Below the pieces are notes generated by a model. That model was not told the DNA's origin and made no database searches. It saw nothing but the letters and a program-made list of their open reading frames with translations. A stretch of 64,000 bases of DNA from Streptomyces sp. NBC_01260 (GTDB lineage: Bacteria > Actinomycetota > Actinomycetes > Streptomycetales > Streptomycetaceae), in the NCBI RefSeq assembly GCF_036226405.1, contig NZ_CP108464.1, forward strand, positions 3,224,001 to 3,288,000, given 5' to 3'. Within the stretch, counting starts at the first letter, position 1. Every line of letters begins with the position of its first letter. The position numbers and the translations under genes are program-made. This document shows, piece by piece, positions 9,504-21,665 of the stretch.

Positions 9504-11174
9504 ATGCGTACGCACTATCCGCGAACCCCGCATCTGCCCTGGTCACCCGGCGCCACCTCGGACGACGTCCGACTCACCGACCTCGCCGGACTGACCGGCG
9601 CGCAGGTCGTGGTCACCGAGAAGCTGGACGGCGAGAACACCACGCTGTACGCCGACGGACTGCACGCCCGCTCCCTGGACTCGGCGCACCACCCGTCCCG
9701 GGGCCGGGTCAAGGCGCTCCAGGGGCGCATCGGCCCCCGCATCCCGGCAGGCCGGCGGATCTGCGGCGAGAACGTGTTCGCCCGCCACTCGATCCCGTAC
9801 GAGGATCTGGCGAGCCACTTCTACGGCTTCTCCGTCTGGGACGGGGACCTCTGCCTCGGCTGGGACCGGACCGTGGAGTTCCTGCGGGACCTGGGCATCC
9901 CGACGCCGCCGGTGCTGTGGCGCGGGGTGTTCGACGCCCGAGCGGAACGGACGCTGCGGGCGCTGCGCCTGGACACCGGACGCCAGGAGGGTTACGTCGT
10001 ACGCCCCGCCGAGGGCTTTCCGGCCGCCGCGTTCGGCCGGCGGGTGGCCAAGTGGGTGCGGCCCCGCCACGTCCGGACGGACACCCACTGGATGCACGCC
10101 GCGGTGGTGGAGAACGCGCTGGGGCCGTCCGCCGCACTGTGGGAAACACGGTCGGGCGCCCCGGTGGACCCCGCCGCACTCGCCGCCGCCGTGCGGACCG
10201 GGCCGGGCGACGCCCCGGCCGCCCTCGCGACGGCCGACGCCCTGGACGCGCTGGGCCTCACCGGCGACGACCGGCTGACCGGGGTGCTGGCCGCCCTGCT
10301 GCACCGCACCCGGCGGGCCGCACTGGCACCCGCCCTGGCGGGCCCGCTCGGCATGCCGCTCGCCCGGCGGACCGCGGACCTCGTGGGGCTGGCCCCCTCG
10401 CTGCACCGCCCGTACCCGGACGAGGAGCGGCGCGGCGGACTGGCGCGGATGTCGTTCGCCGCCGGTCTGCCGGTGCTGCACGCGGTGGCCGGCGCGCTGG
10501 CCGGGACCCCGGAGGCCCGTGAACAGGTGGAGTGGTCGCGGCTGCACGCCGAGGAGGTGGGCGAACCGGAAGGACTGCGGGAGGCGTTCGCCGGGCTGGA
10601 GCCGGACGCCGCCGACCGCTGCCTGGCCCAGGCCCGGGAGGCGTACGCCGCGGGCCGGATCAGTACCGCGCGGGAAGCGGTCGCCGCGACCTGGCGGTGG
10701 CGGTCCGGGGACTTCCCGCGCCTGGTCCACCTGGTCGGCCCCTCGGGCAGCGGCAAGAGCACCTTCGGCCGCGGCCTGCCGGGCACCGACACCTACCTCT
10801 CCCTCGACGACCTGCGCCTCGCCCGCGGCTCGCGCGCCGACCAGAGCGCCAACGCCGACGTGCTGCGCGAGGGGCTGCGGCGGCTGGAGGCGGCGCTGGT
10901 TCCCGGCGCCACCGTGGTCTGGGACGCCACCTCGCTCAACCCGCACCAGCGCGGCCTGGTGCACGCGACCGCCCACCGCCGGAACGCGCTGGTCACCCAT
11001 GCCGTGGCCTGGGTCGGCGAGGAGGAGCTGACCGCGCGCAACGGCCGCCGCGCCCACCCGGTGCCCCCGGAGGTGCTGGCCTCCCAGCTGCGCCGGTTCG
11101 TGCCCCCGTACCCGAGCCAGGCCCACCGCACCTGGTACATCGGCACCAGCGGAACGGTGGAGGACCGGGCCTGA
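9504..11174 (+). CDS. RNA ligase - polynucleotide kinase fusion
   Basis: The predicted 556-aa protein seals RNA ends after 5'-phosphorylation. The N-terminal half is a covalent nucleotidyltransferase ligase: motif I is TEKLDGENT with the likely adenylated lysine at residue 40, and later motifs are EGYVVRP and RVAKWVRPRH near residues 170-195. The C-terminal third is a P-loop kinase with Walker A GPSGSGKST near residue 412, then LSLDDLR and WDATSLNPHQRG, as in T4 PNK-like kinases. I chose the ATG at 9504 (MRTHYPRTPHLPW), although the frame is open further upstream. The stop overlaps the next start (TGATG), so the two genes are coupled. Domain identity is confident; the biological substrate is inferred. 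Confidence 0.88.
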   Translation: MRTHYPRTPHLPWSPGATSDDVRLTDLAGLTGAQVVVTEKLDGENTTLYADGLHARSLDSAHHPSRGRVKALQGRIGPRIPAGRRICGENVFARHSIPYEDLASHFYGFSVWDGDLCLGWDRTVEFLRDLGIPTPPVLWRGVFDARAERTLRALRLDTGRQEGYVVRPAEGFPAAAFGRRVAKWVRPRHVRTDTHWMHAAVVENALGPSAALWETRSGAPVDPAALAAAVRTGPGDAPAALATADALDALGLTGDDRLTGVLAALLHRTRRAALAPALAGPLGMPLARRTADLVGLAPSLHRPYPDEERRGGLARMSFAAGLPVLHAVAGALAGTPEAREQVEWSRLHAEEVGEPEGLREAFAGLEPDAADRCLAQAREAYAAGRISTAREAVAATWRWRSGDFPRLVHLVGPSGSGKSTFGRGLPGTDTYLSLDDLRLARGSRADQSANADVLREGLRRLEAALVPGATVVWDATSLNPHQRGLVHATAHRRNALVTHAVAWVGEEELTARNGRRAHPVPPEVLASQLRRFVPPYPSQAHRTWYIGTSGTVEDRA

Positions 11175-13399
11175 TGCGTACGAGCGAGGAGATCTACCAC
11201 CGGGTCCGCTGGGACACCCGGTTCGACCCGGCACGCTTCGTCCTGGGCGTCGCCCAGCGCGGCCGGGACCCCAAGCGGGTGCCGCTGGAACGGTTCACCC
11301 CGGGCGGGGACATCCCCTGGCACCGGGTGCTGTTCTTCGAGGCGGACGGCGAGGTGGTGTGGGACCGGTCCACGGGCACCGACCGGATCGACGCGACGGA
11401 CGCGGGCCGGATACGCACTCCGCGCAGGCTCCCGTCCCCTTACTTCACATCCCGCACCCCGCACGCGTACTCCCCTTCTACGGAGACCTGGGAACCGGCA
11501 CCGGCCGGGCAGGCGAGCCGGGCCGGTGCCGGTTCCGTGACCGTGCTGACCTGGAACACCCTCTGGGACCGGTACGACGCCGACCGGATAGACACGGCCC
11601 GCCGCCGCCCCCTGCTGCTCGACGCACTGCACGCGGCGGACGCGGACGTCATCGCGCTCCAGGAGGCGGAGCCCGCGCTGCTGGAACTGCTGCTGGGGAC
11701 CGGCTGGGTGCGCGACGGATACACGCTCGCCACGGAACCGGCGGGCCGGGACGTGGCGGACTGCGGTCTGCTGCTGCTCAGCCGGCTCCCCGTGCGCGAG
11801 GCGGGGCTGCACGTCCTCGGCCCGCACAAGGCGGTGGCCGCAGCCGTGTTGGAGACGGCCGACGGCTGCCCGGTCGCGGTGGCCGTGACCCACCTGAGCA
11901 GCGACCACTCCCCCGCAGGAGCCGCCCGCCGCGACACCGAACTGGCCGATCTGGCAACGGGGTTGGCCGGTGTCGAGGGCGAGGTGCTGCTCGTAGGGGA
12001 CTTCAACGACGGCGGCGACCGCCCGCAGACCCGGCTGGCGATGACGGACGCGTGGCACCAGGTCCACGGTCCCGCCGACGCAACCCCGACCTTCGACCCG
12101 TCCGCGAACCCCCTGGCAGCCGTCTCCTCCCTCTCCGGCCGCGCCTCCCGGCTGGACCGGGTGCTGCTGCGCACGGACCGGCTGCGGGCGCGGACTGCGG
12201 TGCTGACCGGCGACGCCCCGGGCCCGGCGGGGCTCTACATCTCCGACCACTACGGGGTACGGGTGGAGCTGGGCCCGCCGGTACCAGCGGCAGCGGAAGG
12301 ACTCGCGGAACGGGTCGCCGCCGCCCTCCCCGGCGCCCAGGTCCACGTCGTCGGCTCCCGGCGCATGGGCTGCGCGCTGCCGGACGCGGACCTGGACCTG
12401 GTGGCCGCACTGCCCGGCGCGCCCGCCCCGGCGGAGCTGCGGCAACGGCTGGCCGCCACGCTCCCCGAGGCCCGGTGCGTGCGCGAGGTGACGGGCGCCC
12501 GGGTGCCCGGCCTGCGCTTCCGCCTGGACGGGCTCAGCGTCGACCTGGTCACGGTGGCGACGGGGTCGCTCTCCCCGGCCGACGCGGTCGGCCACCGCGC
12601 GGAACTGGGCGAGGCGGCGGCGATCGCGCTGAGCGCGGTGAGCGACGCTGCGGCGTTGCTCACGGCGGCGGAACCCCACGGGGCGGCCTTCGCGTCCCTC
12701 GCCCGGGACGCCAAGGCCTGGGCGCGGGCCCGGGGCCTGGACTCCGCGCCCTGCGGCGGGCTGCCGGGCCTGGCCTGGACCGTCCTCGCGGCCCGTACCG
12801 CGCACGAGTCGGGCGACCTGCCGCCCCTCGTACTGCTCCGGCACTTCTTCGCGACCTGGGCGGCGTGGGACTGGGACGAGCCGGTGGGCGGGGCTGCGGC
12901 GACCGGCGACCCGGTCACGGTGCTGACCCCTACCGCTCCGGTACGTTCCTGCACCACGCAGGTCTCGGCCGCCGGCCGCGATCTCCTCGCCGCCGAGCTG
13001 TACCGGGCCTGGGAGATCCTGGAGTCGGCGGAGGACGGTGACGACCCTCGTCCCCTTCTTTGTGCCCCGCCCGTGCTGCGGGACCGCCACACCTCCTGGG
13101 CCCTCGCCTCCGCCCGCCCCGGCCCGGACGAAGGCCGACTGCGCGGCAGGCTCCTCGCCCTGACCGCCGCCCTCGCCGAGGCGGGCGCCGCCGACTGCCG
13201 CGTCTGGCCGCGCCCGGTCACGGCCGACGGCCGCGCGGGGTACGCGATCGGCCTGGGCGCGACCCCGCCGGACGGGCCCCGGCTGGCGGAGATCGGGGCG
13301 GAGCTGCTGCGCGGAATCCGGGACGCGTCGCTGGCGCCGGTGGGGCTGGCGGCGCTGCGATCGAGCGGGGACGCGGCGTTCACGGACGGGCCCGCCTGA
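11174..13399 (+). CDS. DUF504 (MJ1316) - EEP phosphoesterase - nucleotidyltransferase fusion, predicted RNA repair protein
   Basis: This 741-aa protein has three recognisable parts. Residues 1-95 match DUF504/MJ1316, proposed to recognise RNA ends (IYHRVRWDTRFDPARF, GGDIPWHRVLFFEADGEVVW). Residues about 120-365 are an endonuclease/exonuclease/phosphatase domain with WNTLWDR, IALQEAEP, GDFNDGG and SDHYGV, which supply the metal and catalytic residues. From about residue 375 a Pol-beta-type nucleotidyltransferase follows, with GSRRMGCALPDADLDLV giving the G-S and D-x-D signature, then a helical domain as in poly(A) polymerases. The start ATG overlaps the ligase stop. Trimming, end healing and nucleotide addition before ligation is the inferred job. 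Confidence 0.87.
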   Translation: MRTSEEIYHRVRWDTRFDPARFVLGVAQRGRDPKRVPLERFTPGGDIPWHRVLFFEADGEVVWDRSTGTDRIDATDAGRIRTPRRLPSPYFTSRTPHAYSPSTETWEPAPAGQASRAGAGSVTVLTWNTLWDRYDADRIDTARRRPLLLDALHAADADVIALQEAEPALLELLLGTGWVRDGYTLATEPAGRDVADCGLLLLSRLPVREAGLHVLGPHKAVAAAVLETADGCPVAVAVTHLSSDHSPAGAARRDTELADLATGLAGVEGEVLLVGDFNDGGDRPQTRLAMTDAWHQVHGPADATPTFDPSANPLAAVSSLSGRASRLDRVLLRTDRLRARTAVLTGDAPGPAGLYISDHYGVRVELGPPVPAAAEGLAERVAAALPGAQVHVVGSRRMGCALPDADLDLVAALPGAPAPAELRQRLAATLPEARCVREVTGARVPGLRFRLDGLSVDLVTVATGSLSPADAVGHRAELGEAAAIALSAVSDAAALLTAAEPHGAAFASLARDAKAWARARGLDSAPCGGLPGLAWTVLAARTAHESGDLPPLVLLRHFFATWAAWDWDEPVGGAAATGDPVTVLTPTAPVRSCTTQVSAAGRDLLAAELYRAWEILESAEDGDDPRPLLCAPPVLRDRHTSWALASARPGPDEGRLRGRLLALTAALAEAGAADCRVWPRPVTADGRAGYAIGLGATPPDGPRLAEIGAELLRGIRDASLAPVGLAALRSSGDAAFTDGPA

Positions 13400-13449
13400 A
13401 AGCGGCCGCGCTCCCGCCCCGGGCCCGAGGCGCGCCTACGTAAGGAGGG

Positions 13450-13659
13450 TCAGCGCCCGGAGGCGTACGGGACGAAGCCCGCCCAAGCGCCCGCCGCGAA
13501 CGCGAGCCGGGCGCCCCGCACGTTCTTGGAGTCGCGCACGTGCACCGCGCCGGGCGTGATCGCGACCTCGACACAGTCGCCCTCGTTGCCGTTGCTGCTG
13601 TAGCTGCTCTTGAACCAGGCCAGCTCAGAAACGTCCTGCGCGGAAGTCCTGCGGATCAT
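13450..13659 (-). CDS. DUF397 domain protein
   Basis: This 69-aa protein is a typical Streptomyces DUF397 member: [20 protein letters not shown] is the family core, followed by [11 protein letters not shown]397 genes are usually paired with XRE regulators and take part in developmental or antibiotic control (for example the whiJ-type loci). The start overlaps the stop of the upstream regulator by 4 bp (ATGA), so the two are translationally coupled. The specific target is unknown. Confidence 0.9.
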   Translation of the reverse strand: MIRRTSAQDVSELAWFKSSYSSNGNEGDCVEVAITPGAVHVRDSKNVRGARLAFAAGAWAGFVPYASGR

Positions 13660-14534
13660 GTCTCTCCCAGCACTTGTGCGATGAGGGCCAGAGTCTCCCG
13701 GGGGGTGAGGGCCTCGGCCCGGATGGTGCCATACCGCAGTTCAAGGATGCGAAGTTGCCTCCCATCGGTCACCGATCGCCCGCTGAAAGCGCCGTGCGAA
13801 CGCCCCACCGCCGTACCGTCCTTGAACTTCAGCACGTCGATGTCACCGTCCATCCCTGGATGCGCCTCGCGGTACGTAGGCATTACCTGAAGGCTGACAT
13901 TGCGCAACTGCCCGATCTCCAGCAACCGTTCGAGCTGTCGCCGCCACTCCATTGTGCCCCCGATGGGCCGCCTGAGTGCCGACTCCTCCAGCACGAAACT
14001 GAGGGCGGGAGCAGGCAACCGTTCGAAGATCGACTGCCTGGCCATGCGCGCGGACACCATCCGTTCCACTTCATCCTGCGAGTACGCGGGCTGCCGGGCC
14101 TCGAACAGTGCCCGCGCATGGCCTGGAGTCTGCAACAGGCCATGCAGGCCGTGCGCCACGTAGGCCGCAATCTCGACGGCCTTCGCCTCTACCCCCGCAA
14201 GGTCCCGAACCTTCTTCGGGTACCGAACCTGCGCCACATCCCGCTTCATCGCAGCGATCTTCCCGCCCGCGCCCAGCACCTCGTCCGCTCTGTCCAGGAA
14301 CTCCGGCCGGGGAATGCGCCGCCCGCCCTCCACCTTGTAGACCAGGTCCTCGCTGTACCCGATCGCCGCCCCGAACTCGCCCGCGCGCATCCCGGCCGCC
14401 TCCCGCCAGGCCTTGATCTGGCGGCCCACGGCGGCGACCACCGCGACCCCCGACTCGTCATCGGGATCGACGTCCCAGCCGGGCTCGTCCGCCCCGCCGT
14501 CCACCTGCTGCGTACCAGCCTCATCCACGCTCAT
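13656..14534 (-). CDS. XRE family regulator with DUF5753-type ligand domain
   Basis: The 292-aa protein has an N-terminal helix-turn-helix (about residues 30-90, [20 protein letters not shown] then [20 protein letters not shown]). A long C-terminal domain of the DUF5753 type follows ([24 protein letters not shown]-like segment, [10 protein letters not shown]). This combination next to DUF397 and an ATP-binding protein is the Streptomyces whiJ-like arrangement. I chose the ATG at 14534 ([14 protein letters not shown]); the frame is open further upstream. Confidence 0.9.
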   Translation of the reverse strand: MSVDEAGTQQVDGGADEPGWDVDPDDESGVAVVAAVGRQIKAWREAAGMRAGEFGAAIGYSEDLVYKVEGGRRIPRPEFLDRADEVLGAGGKIAAMKRDVAQVRYPKKVRDLAGVEAKAVEIAAYVAHGLHGLLQTPGHARALFEARQPAYSQDEVERMVSARMARQSIFERLPAPALSFVLEESALRRPIGGTMEWRRQLERLLEIGQLRNVSLQVMPTYREAHPGMDGDIDVLKFKDGTAVGRSHGAFSGRSVTDGRQLRILELRYGTIRAEALTPRETLALIAQVLGET

Positions 14535-14697
14535 CCGTGCCCCACTTCCGACGTGCATGCCGTACCTGCTCAACCCGGTACGTCCCCAGCACGTCACCCC
14601 GGACAGCCGGGACAGCAGTGGACAAGCACGGGACAACCGCCGTACTTACGGGCCTCATCACTGTTCACGGTACGCACGCGCGGCCACGCTGAGTGAC

Positions 14698-15123
14698 GTG
14701 AATCCACAAACCGCCACCCCCCGAAACCTCACCGCCGAACGCACGTTCACCGTGCTGCTCTCGCCCACCCGGCGGGGCGCCCGGCTCGCACGACTGCTGA
14801 CCGTGGCGCATCTCGGCCTCTGGGGCCTGCCCCTGGAGTCGGCGGCGCACATCGTCGCTGAGCTGGCCGCCAACGCGTCCGTGCACGGCCGGGTACCGGG
14901 ACGGAACTTCCAGCTGCGCCTCACGGCCCACCCGGGCACACTGCTGCGGATCGAGGTGACCGACACCCGGGGCGACCGCCTGCCCGCCCCGTCCACCCCC
15001 GCCGACGACGCGGAGAGCGGGCGCGGTCTGCTCATCGTCGAGGCACTGGCCGACCGCTGGGGCGTCGTCCCCGGCCCGGTCCCGCGCAAGACGGTCTGGG
15101 CGGAACTCGACCTCGTTCCGTGA
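14698..15123 (+). CDS. ATP-binding anti-sigma-factor-like protein (GHKL fold)
   Basis: This 141-aa protein resembles RsbW/SpoIIAB-like HATPase_c proteins. AAHIVAELAANASVHGRVPG is the N-box with the catalytic glutamate and asparagine, IEVTDTRGDRLP is the G1 region, and GRGLLIVEALADRWGV is the G2 glycine motif. It is divergent from the XRE/DUF397 pair, completing the common Streptomyces trio. The likely start is the GTG at 14698 (VNPQTATPRNLTAE). The role as a regulatory kinase or sigma-factor antagonist is by family analogy. Confidence 0.87.
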   Translation: MNPQTATPRNLTAERTFTVLLSPTRRGARLARLLTVAHLGLWGLPLESAAHIVAELAANASVHGRVPGRNFQLRLTAHPGTLLRIEVTDTRGDRLPAPSTPADDAESGRGLLIVEALADRWGVVPGPVPRKTVWAELDLVP

Positions 15124-15436
15124 CGGCCTCGCACCGTCACCGAACCCACCGGGTCGCGGGCGCCCACGACCCCCTCGGCCACGACCCGGTGGGCCGCGAC
15201 GCGGCCGGCCACGACGCCTAAAGGCTTTTAAAGAACTCGGGAAAACAACCCACCCAAACCCCACCCGACCCCGTCCTGACCTGCGTCACTCACACGGGTG
15301 ACATATGGCAACTGGGCTGGATTTGGGCCGGGTTGGCTGGCATATGCTCGCCGCGACAACCACAGACACGAGACGGCCCCCGGCGAGACGACAATCTCAG
15401 CCAGGGGCCTGACCACGAGGAAGTAGACCCTTCCCG
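15124..15436. other. intergenic region with paired CATATG sites
   Basis: There is no credible gene here. Two palindromic CATATG sites lie at 15302-15307 and 15341-15346, 39 bp apart and within similar contexts (TGACATATGGCA and TGGCATATGCTC). They fall about 90-135 bp upstream of the next gene and could be operator or promoter elements. I cannot assign a promoter with confidence. Confidence 0.4.
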
Positions 15437-16390
15437 ATGGATACCCAGCAGGTTATCGCGCCCCCGTGCACCCCGCCCAGCTCTCCCGGCACCCGGCCCG
15501 ACGTCACGCCGACATCCGGCGTCATCCACGTCAACACCCGCCACGTCTCCGGCTTCACGGTCATCGGCAACCACCTCGCCCAGCACCACGAGCTCTCCCT
15601 CGTCGCGATCGGCCTTGCCGCGCACATCCAGTCGCTGCCCGCCGGGGCGAAGGTCGGCATCAAGGTCCTCACCGACCGCTTCCCGGAGAGCGAAGCCCGC
15701 ATCACGGCGGCCCTGCACGAGCTGGAAGCGAAGGGCTACCTGGACCGCAGCCGCGTACGCCTCCCCAGCGGACGCATGGTCACGCGCACGGTCTCGTACA
15801 ACCAGCCCGGTGCCAAGCCGTCCACGACGGCCGCTCCAGAACCCCGGCCCCGACCCCGTAAACCGCCGACGACACCCGCCGCCCCACCACCACGCGAGGC
15901 CGCCACCCAACCCGCGCCCGCGCCCGTCCACGTACCGCCGCCCACCGCCCCCAGGACTCCGCCCCAACCGCTCCCCCAGCCGCACGCACCCACCGGGGAG
16001 CTGCACCGGACCGCCTCCGCGTTTCTGGCCGACCTACGCCGTCACGCACCCCAACTCACGCTCACCGAGGGCGACATCGCGACCCTCACGCCCGGCATCG
16101 CCACCTGGCTCGAACGCGACAGCCACCCCGACACCATCCGCCACGCGCTCACCACCGACCTCCCGGTCCCCGTCAAGCACCCCGCGAAACTCCTGCGCCA
16201 CCGCATCACGACCCTCCTGCCGCCCCCGCTCCCCGGCGCGGCCGACCTCACCCCGCCCCGCCGCAAGGTCCTCGTCATCCCGCTCCAGAACTGCGACACC
16301 TGCGAACGCGCCTTCCGCGCCACAGGGCCAGGGCACTGCCGCGACTGCCGAACCGAAGAACCGGCCGTCACACACAGCGCCACCGCGTAA
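15437..16390 (+). CDS. winged-helix DNA-binding protein with C-terminal zinc ribbon
   Basis: The 317-aa protein has a winged helix-turn-helix at about residues 45-120 (LSLVAIGLAAHIQSLPAGAK, then DRFPESEARITAALHELEAK). A proline-rich linker spans about 130-190, and a helical region follows. The C-terminus has a zinc-ribbon-like CxxC...CxxC (NCDTCERAFRATGPGHCRDC). Such proteins are common Streptomyces accessory regulators without a defined target. The next gene follows after 33 bp and may be co-transcribed. Confidence 0.75.
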   Translation: MDTQQVIAPPCTPPSSPGTRPDVTPTSGVIHVNTRHVSGFTVIGNHLAQHHELSLVAIGLAAHIQSLPAGAKVGIKVLTDRFPESEARITAALHELEAKGYLDRSRVRLPSGRMVTRTVSYNQPGAKPSTTAAPEPRPRPRKPPTTPAAPPPREAATQPAPAPVHVPPPTAPRTPPQPLPQPHAPTGELHRTASAFLADLRRHAPQLTLTEGDIATLTPGIATWLERDSHPDTIRHALTTDLPVPVKHPAKLLRHRITTLLPPPLPGAADLTPPRRKVLVIPLQNCDTCERAFRATGPGHCRDCRTEEPAVTHSATA

Positions 16391-16423
16391 CGCCCATCCG
16401 CCCTCAACCCCGAACGGACCTGC

Positions 16424-17302
16424 ATGGTCAGCTCACCCCACGAGGCGATGCACCGCATCTTCCAGGAGTACCCGGGCCTCTTCTCCCGCGTCTCCGAAGT
16501 GCTCGGCGTCGACCTCCCACAGCCCATCTCGGCCACCGTCCTGCCGACCGACCTCACCGAGGCCAAACCCGTCGAACGCCGAGTCGACACCCTCCTGCGC
16601 ATCGAGACAGAGACCGACGGACCCTTCCTCCTCGCCATCGAGGCCCAGGGCAAGAAGGACCGGCGCAAGACGACCAGCTGGCCCTACTACGTCAGCTATC
16701 TGCACAACAGATATGACGGGCTGCCCGTCCTCCTCCTGGTCGTCTGCCAGGACCACGCCACCGCCGAATGGGCCGCCCGCCCCCTCACCATCGGCCTCCC
16801 CCAATGGCCGACCCTCACCCTCAACCCCCTCGTCGCAGGCCCCCACAACATGCCCGTCATCACCAACGTGGCCGAGGCGCGCAAGGACCTCGCACTCGCC
16901 ACCCTCGCCGCCATCACACACGCCGACAATCCGGACGTCGGTGCCATACTGAAAACGCTCTCCGCCGCGCTGCGCGAAGCACCGGAAACCATCGCCGAAC
17001 CCATCGTCGAACTCACCGCACAGGGCCTGGGCAACCGCCCGGCCGCACAACAGTGGAGGAACCTGGTGGCCGTGGATACCTCTTTCTACAAGTCCTTCAT
17101 GTCAGAAGAAATCCGGGACGAAGGCCGCGCCCAAGGCATGGAAAAGGGCCTCCTCCTCATCCTCCAGGCACGCGGCATCGCCCTCACCGACGAGACCCGC
17201 GAAAAGATCACCAGCTGCACCGACCTCCCGCTCCTGCACCGGTGGCTCACCCGCGCCGCCACCGCAACCACCGCAGAGGACGTCTTCACCGAGGACCACT
17301 GA
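16424..17302 (+). CDS. PD-(D/E)XK nuclease-like (Rpn/transposase-like) protein
   Basis: This 292-aa protein looks like the Rpn/PD-(D/E)XK family. Residues 55-78 contain a conserved D (VERRVDTLL), then an E-x-Q-x-K arrangement (FLLAIEAQGKKD), followed by SWPYYVSYLHNRYDGLPVLL. The C-terminus contains a segment beginning YKSFMSEEIRDEGRAQGMEK that is typical of Rpn-like proteins. Rpn proteins are linked to recombination and, in some cases, phage defence. Activity here is inferred from the preserved catalytic-looking residues. Confidence 0.7.
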   Translation: MVSSPHEAMHRIFQEYPGLFSRVSEVLGVDLPQPISATVLPTDLTEAKPVERRVDTLLRIETETDGPFLLAIEAQGKKDRRKTTSWPYYVSYLHNRYDGLPVLLLVVCQDHATAEWAARPLTIGLPQWPTLTLNPLVAGPHNMPVITNVAEARKDLALATLAAITHADNPDVGAILKTLSAALREAPETIAEPIVELTAQGLGNRPAAQQWRNLVAVDTSFYKSFMSEEIRDEGRAQGMEKGLLLILQARGIALTDETREKITSCTDLPLLHRWLTRAATATTAEDVFTEDH

Positions 17303-17459
17303 CCCCGGCCCTTGAACACCCAGGGCCTGCCTCCGCATACGCACGCTCTCCGGTCGGTCCCCGCCGGGGAGTACGGTCGCGCCCAGCAGCCTCGCATCCG
17401 AATACCGATGCGAAGAACTGAAAAGCGCCGGAGCACGGGCGCTGTATATGCTGCCCGGC

Positions 17460-17542
17460 GGGACGGGGTGCGTAGCGCAGTGGTTGTCGCGCCTTCACAT
17501 CATGTGGGAGGACACCGGTTCGAATCCGGTCCGCCCCGTCCC
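17460..17542 (+). tRNA. aberrant tRNA-like sequence (possible tRNA pseudogene)
   Basis: A perfect T-arm is visible (ACCGG-TTCGAAT-CCGGT, 17514-17530) with a plausible D-arm (GCGC...GCGC, 17475-17492). The outer stem is unusually long: 17460-17470 pairs with 17532-17542 over 11 bp with one G-U pair. The anticodon arm does not fold cleanly. The best reading gives a CAU anticodon with U33 but an imperfect stem, and an alternative is the small hairpin CACATCATGTG. It is either a degenerate tRNA or a structured RNA derived from one. Confidence 0.4.
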
Positions 17543-17581
17543 ACCTGCGCTTCCGGGCCCCGCCTCTGGCACAATCCCGCC

Positions 17582-18049
17582 ATGCATGTACGCACCACTC
17601 AAGGCTGGGCCCTGCGCCCCGCCACCCCCGAGGACGTCGACGCCATAGCCGAGCTCAGGGCCATCGTGATGCGCCCTGACCTCGTCCGCCTGGGACGGTA
17701 CGACGAGCACCGGGTGCGCCGGCGGCTGCGGGACTCCTACCTCCCCGAGTACACCTCGGTGATCGTCGTCGACGGCCGCTTCGCCGGCTGCGTCACCCTG
17801 CGGCCCGACGAGGACGGCCGCTGCCTGGAGAGCTTCTTCCTCGCCGCGGAGCTCCAGGGCGCGGGCATCGGCTCCGCGGTCCTGCGCGAACTGCTGGCCC
17901 GTACCGACGCCGAAGGGGTCACGGTCCGGCTGAACGTGCTCCAGGGCAGCGCGGCCCGGCGGCTGTACGAGCGGCACGGGTTCACCCTGGAGCGCGAGGA
18001 CCCGGTCGACGTCTTCATGGTGCGCCGGCCGCCCGTACCCGCTCCGTGA
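17582..18049 (+). CDS. GNAT family N-acetyltransferase
   Basis: The 155-aa protein is a GCN5-related acetyltransferase. The acetyl-CoA binding motif A is [20 protein letters not shown], followed by [20 protein letters not shown], the usual motif B. The start is the ATG at 17582 ([18 protein letters not shown]). It lies 40 bp after the tRNA-like element and converges on tuf across a strong terminator. The acetylated substrate cannot be deduced. Confidence 0.92.
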   Translation: MHVRTTQGWALRPATPEDVDAIAELRAIVMRPDLVRLGRYDEHRVRRRLRDSYLPEYTSVIVVDGRFAGCVTLRPDEDGRCLESFFLAAELQGAGIGSAVLRELLARTDAEGVTVRLNVLQGSAARRLYERHGFTLEREDPVDVFMVRRPPVPAP

Positions 18050-18056
18050 ACAAAGA

Positions 18057-18102
18057 AGAAGGGCCCCCTCCCACCGCTTGCGCGATGGGAGGGGGCCCTT
18101 CT
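18057..18102. terminator. bidirectional terminator between the GNAT gene and tuf
   Basis: A perfect GC-rich hairpin with 17-bp arms (AGAAGGGCCCCCTCCCA and its complement) has a 12-nt loop. The flanks are A-rich on the left and T-containing on the right. It lies just after both convergent genes and so can serve both. Confidence 0.88.
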
Positions 18103-18143
18103 CGGTGCTCTGTGCGGAGCTACCAGGTCAGACGCTCAAGGAC

Positions 18144-19337
<1,194 letters not shown>

Positions 19338-19413
19338 TGGGTCCTCCTGCGGAGTGGTTCTGTACGCCTTGCTTCATCGGCGCCAGGTGATCTTTGCTGG
19401 GATGCCGGACCCG

Positions 19414-19455
19414 GGGGCATGCGGCACAGTGCTTGCGCGCTGCGCCGCATGCCCC
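19414..19455 (-). promoter_or_regulatory. inverted repeat between fusA and tuf
   Basis: Twelve-base arms GGGGCATGCGGC (19414-19425) and GCCGCATGCCCC (19444-19455) form a strong hairpin with an 18-nt loop. It could be a fusA terminator/attenuator or part of the tuf control region. No T-tract follows on the minus strand, so simple intrinsic termination is not assured. Confidence 0.6.
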
Positions 19456-19497
19456 ACCGGGCTCCGGTGACAAGCCTAAAGCGTGAGCTCGGGAGAG

Positions 19498-21627
<2,130 letters not shown>

Positions 21628-21665
21628 AAGGCTCAATCTTCTCTCGGTCTCGATGGGGTGAGCGA

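Noticed and set aside
17460..17542. Selenocysteine tRNA (long acceptor-T helix, possible UCA loop)
   Set aside because: It lacks the long variable arm and U33 in that reading, and the total length is that of an ordinary tRNA.
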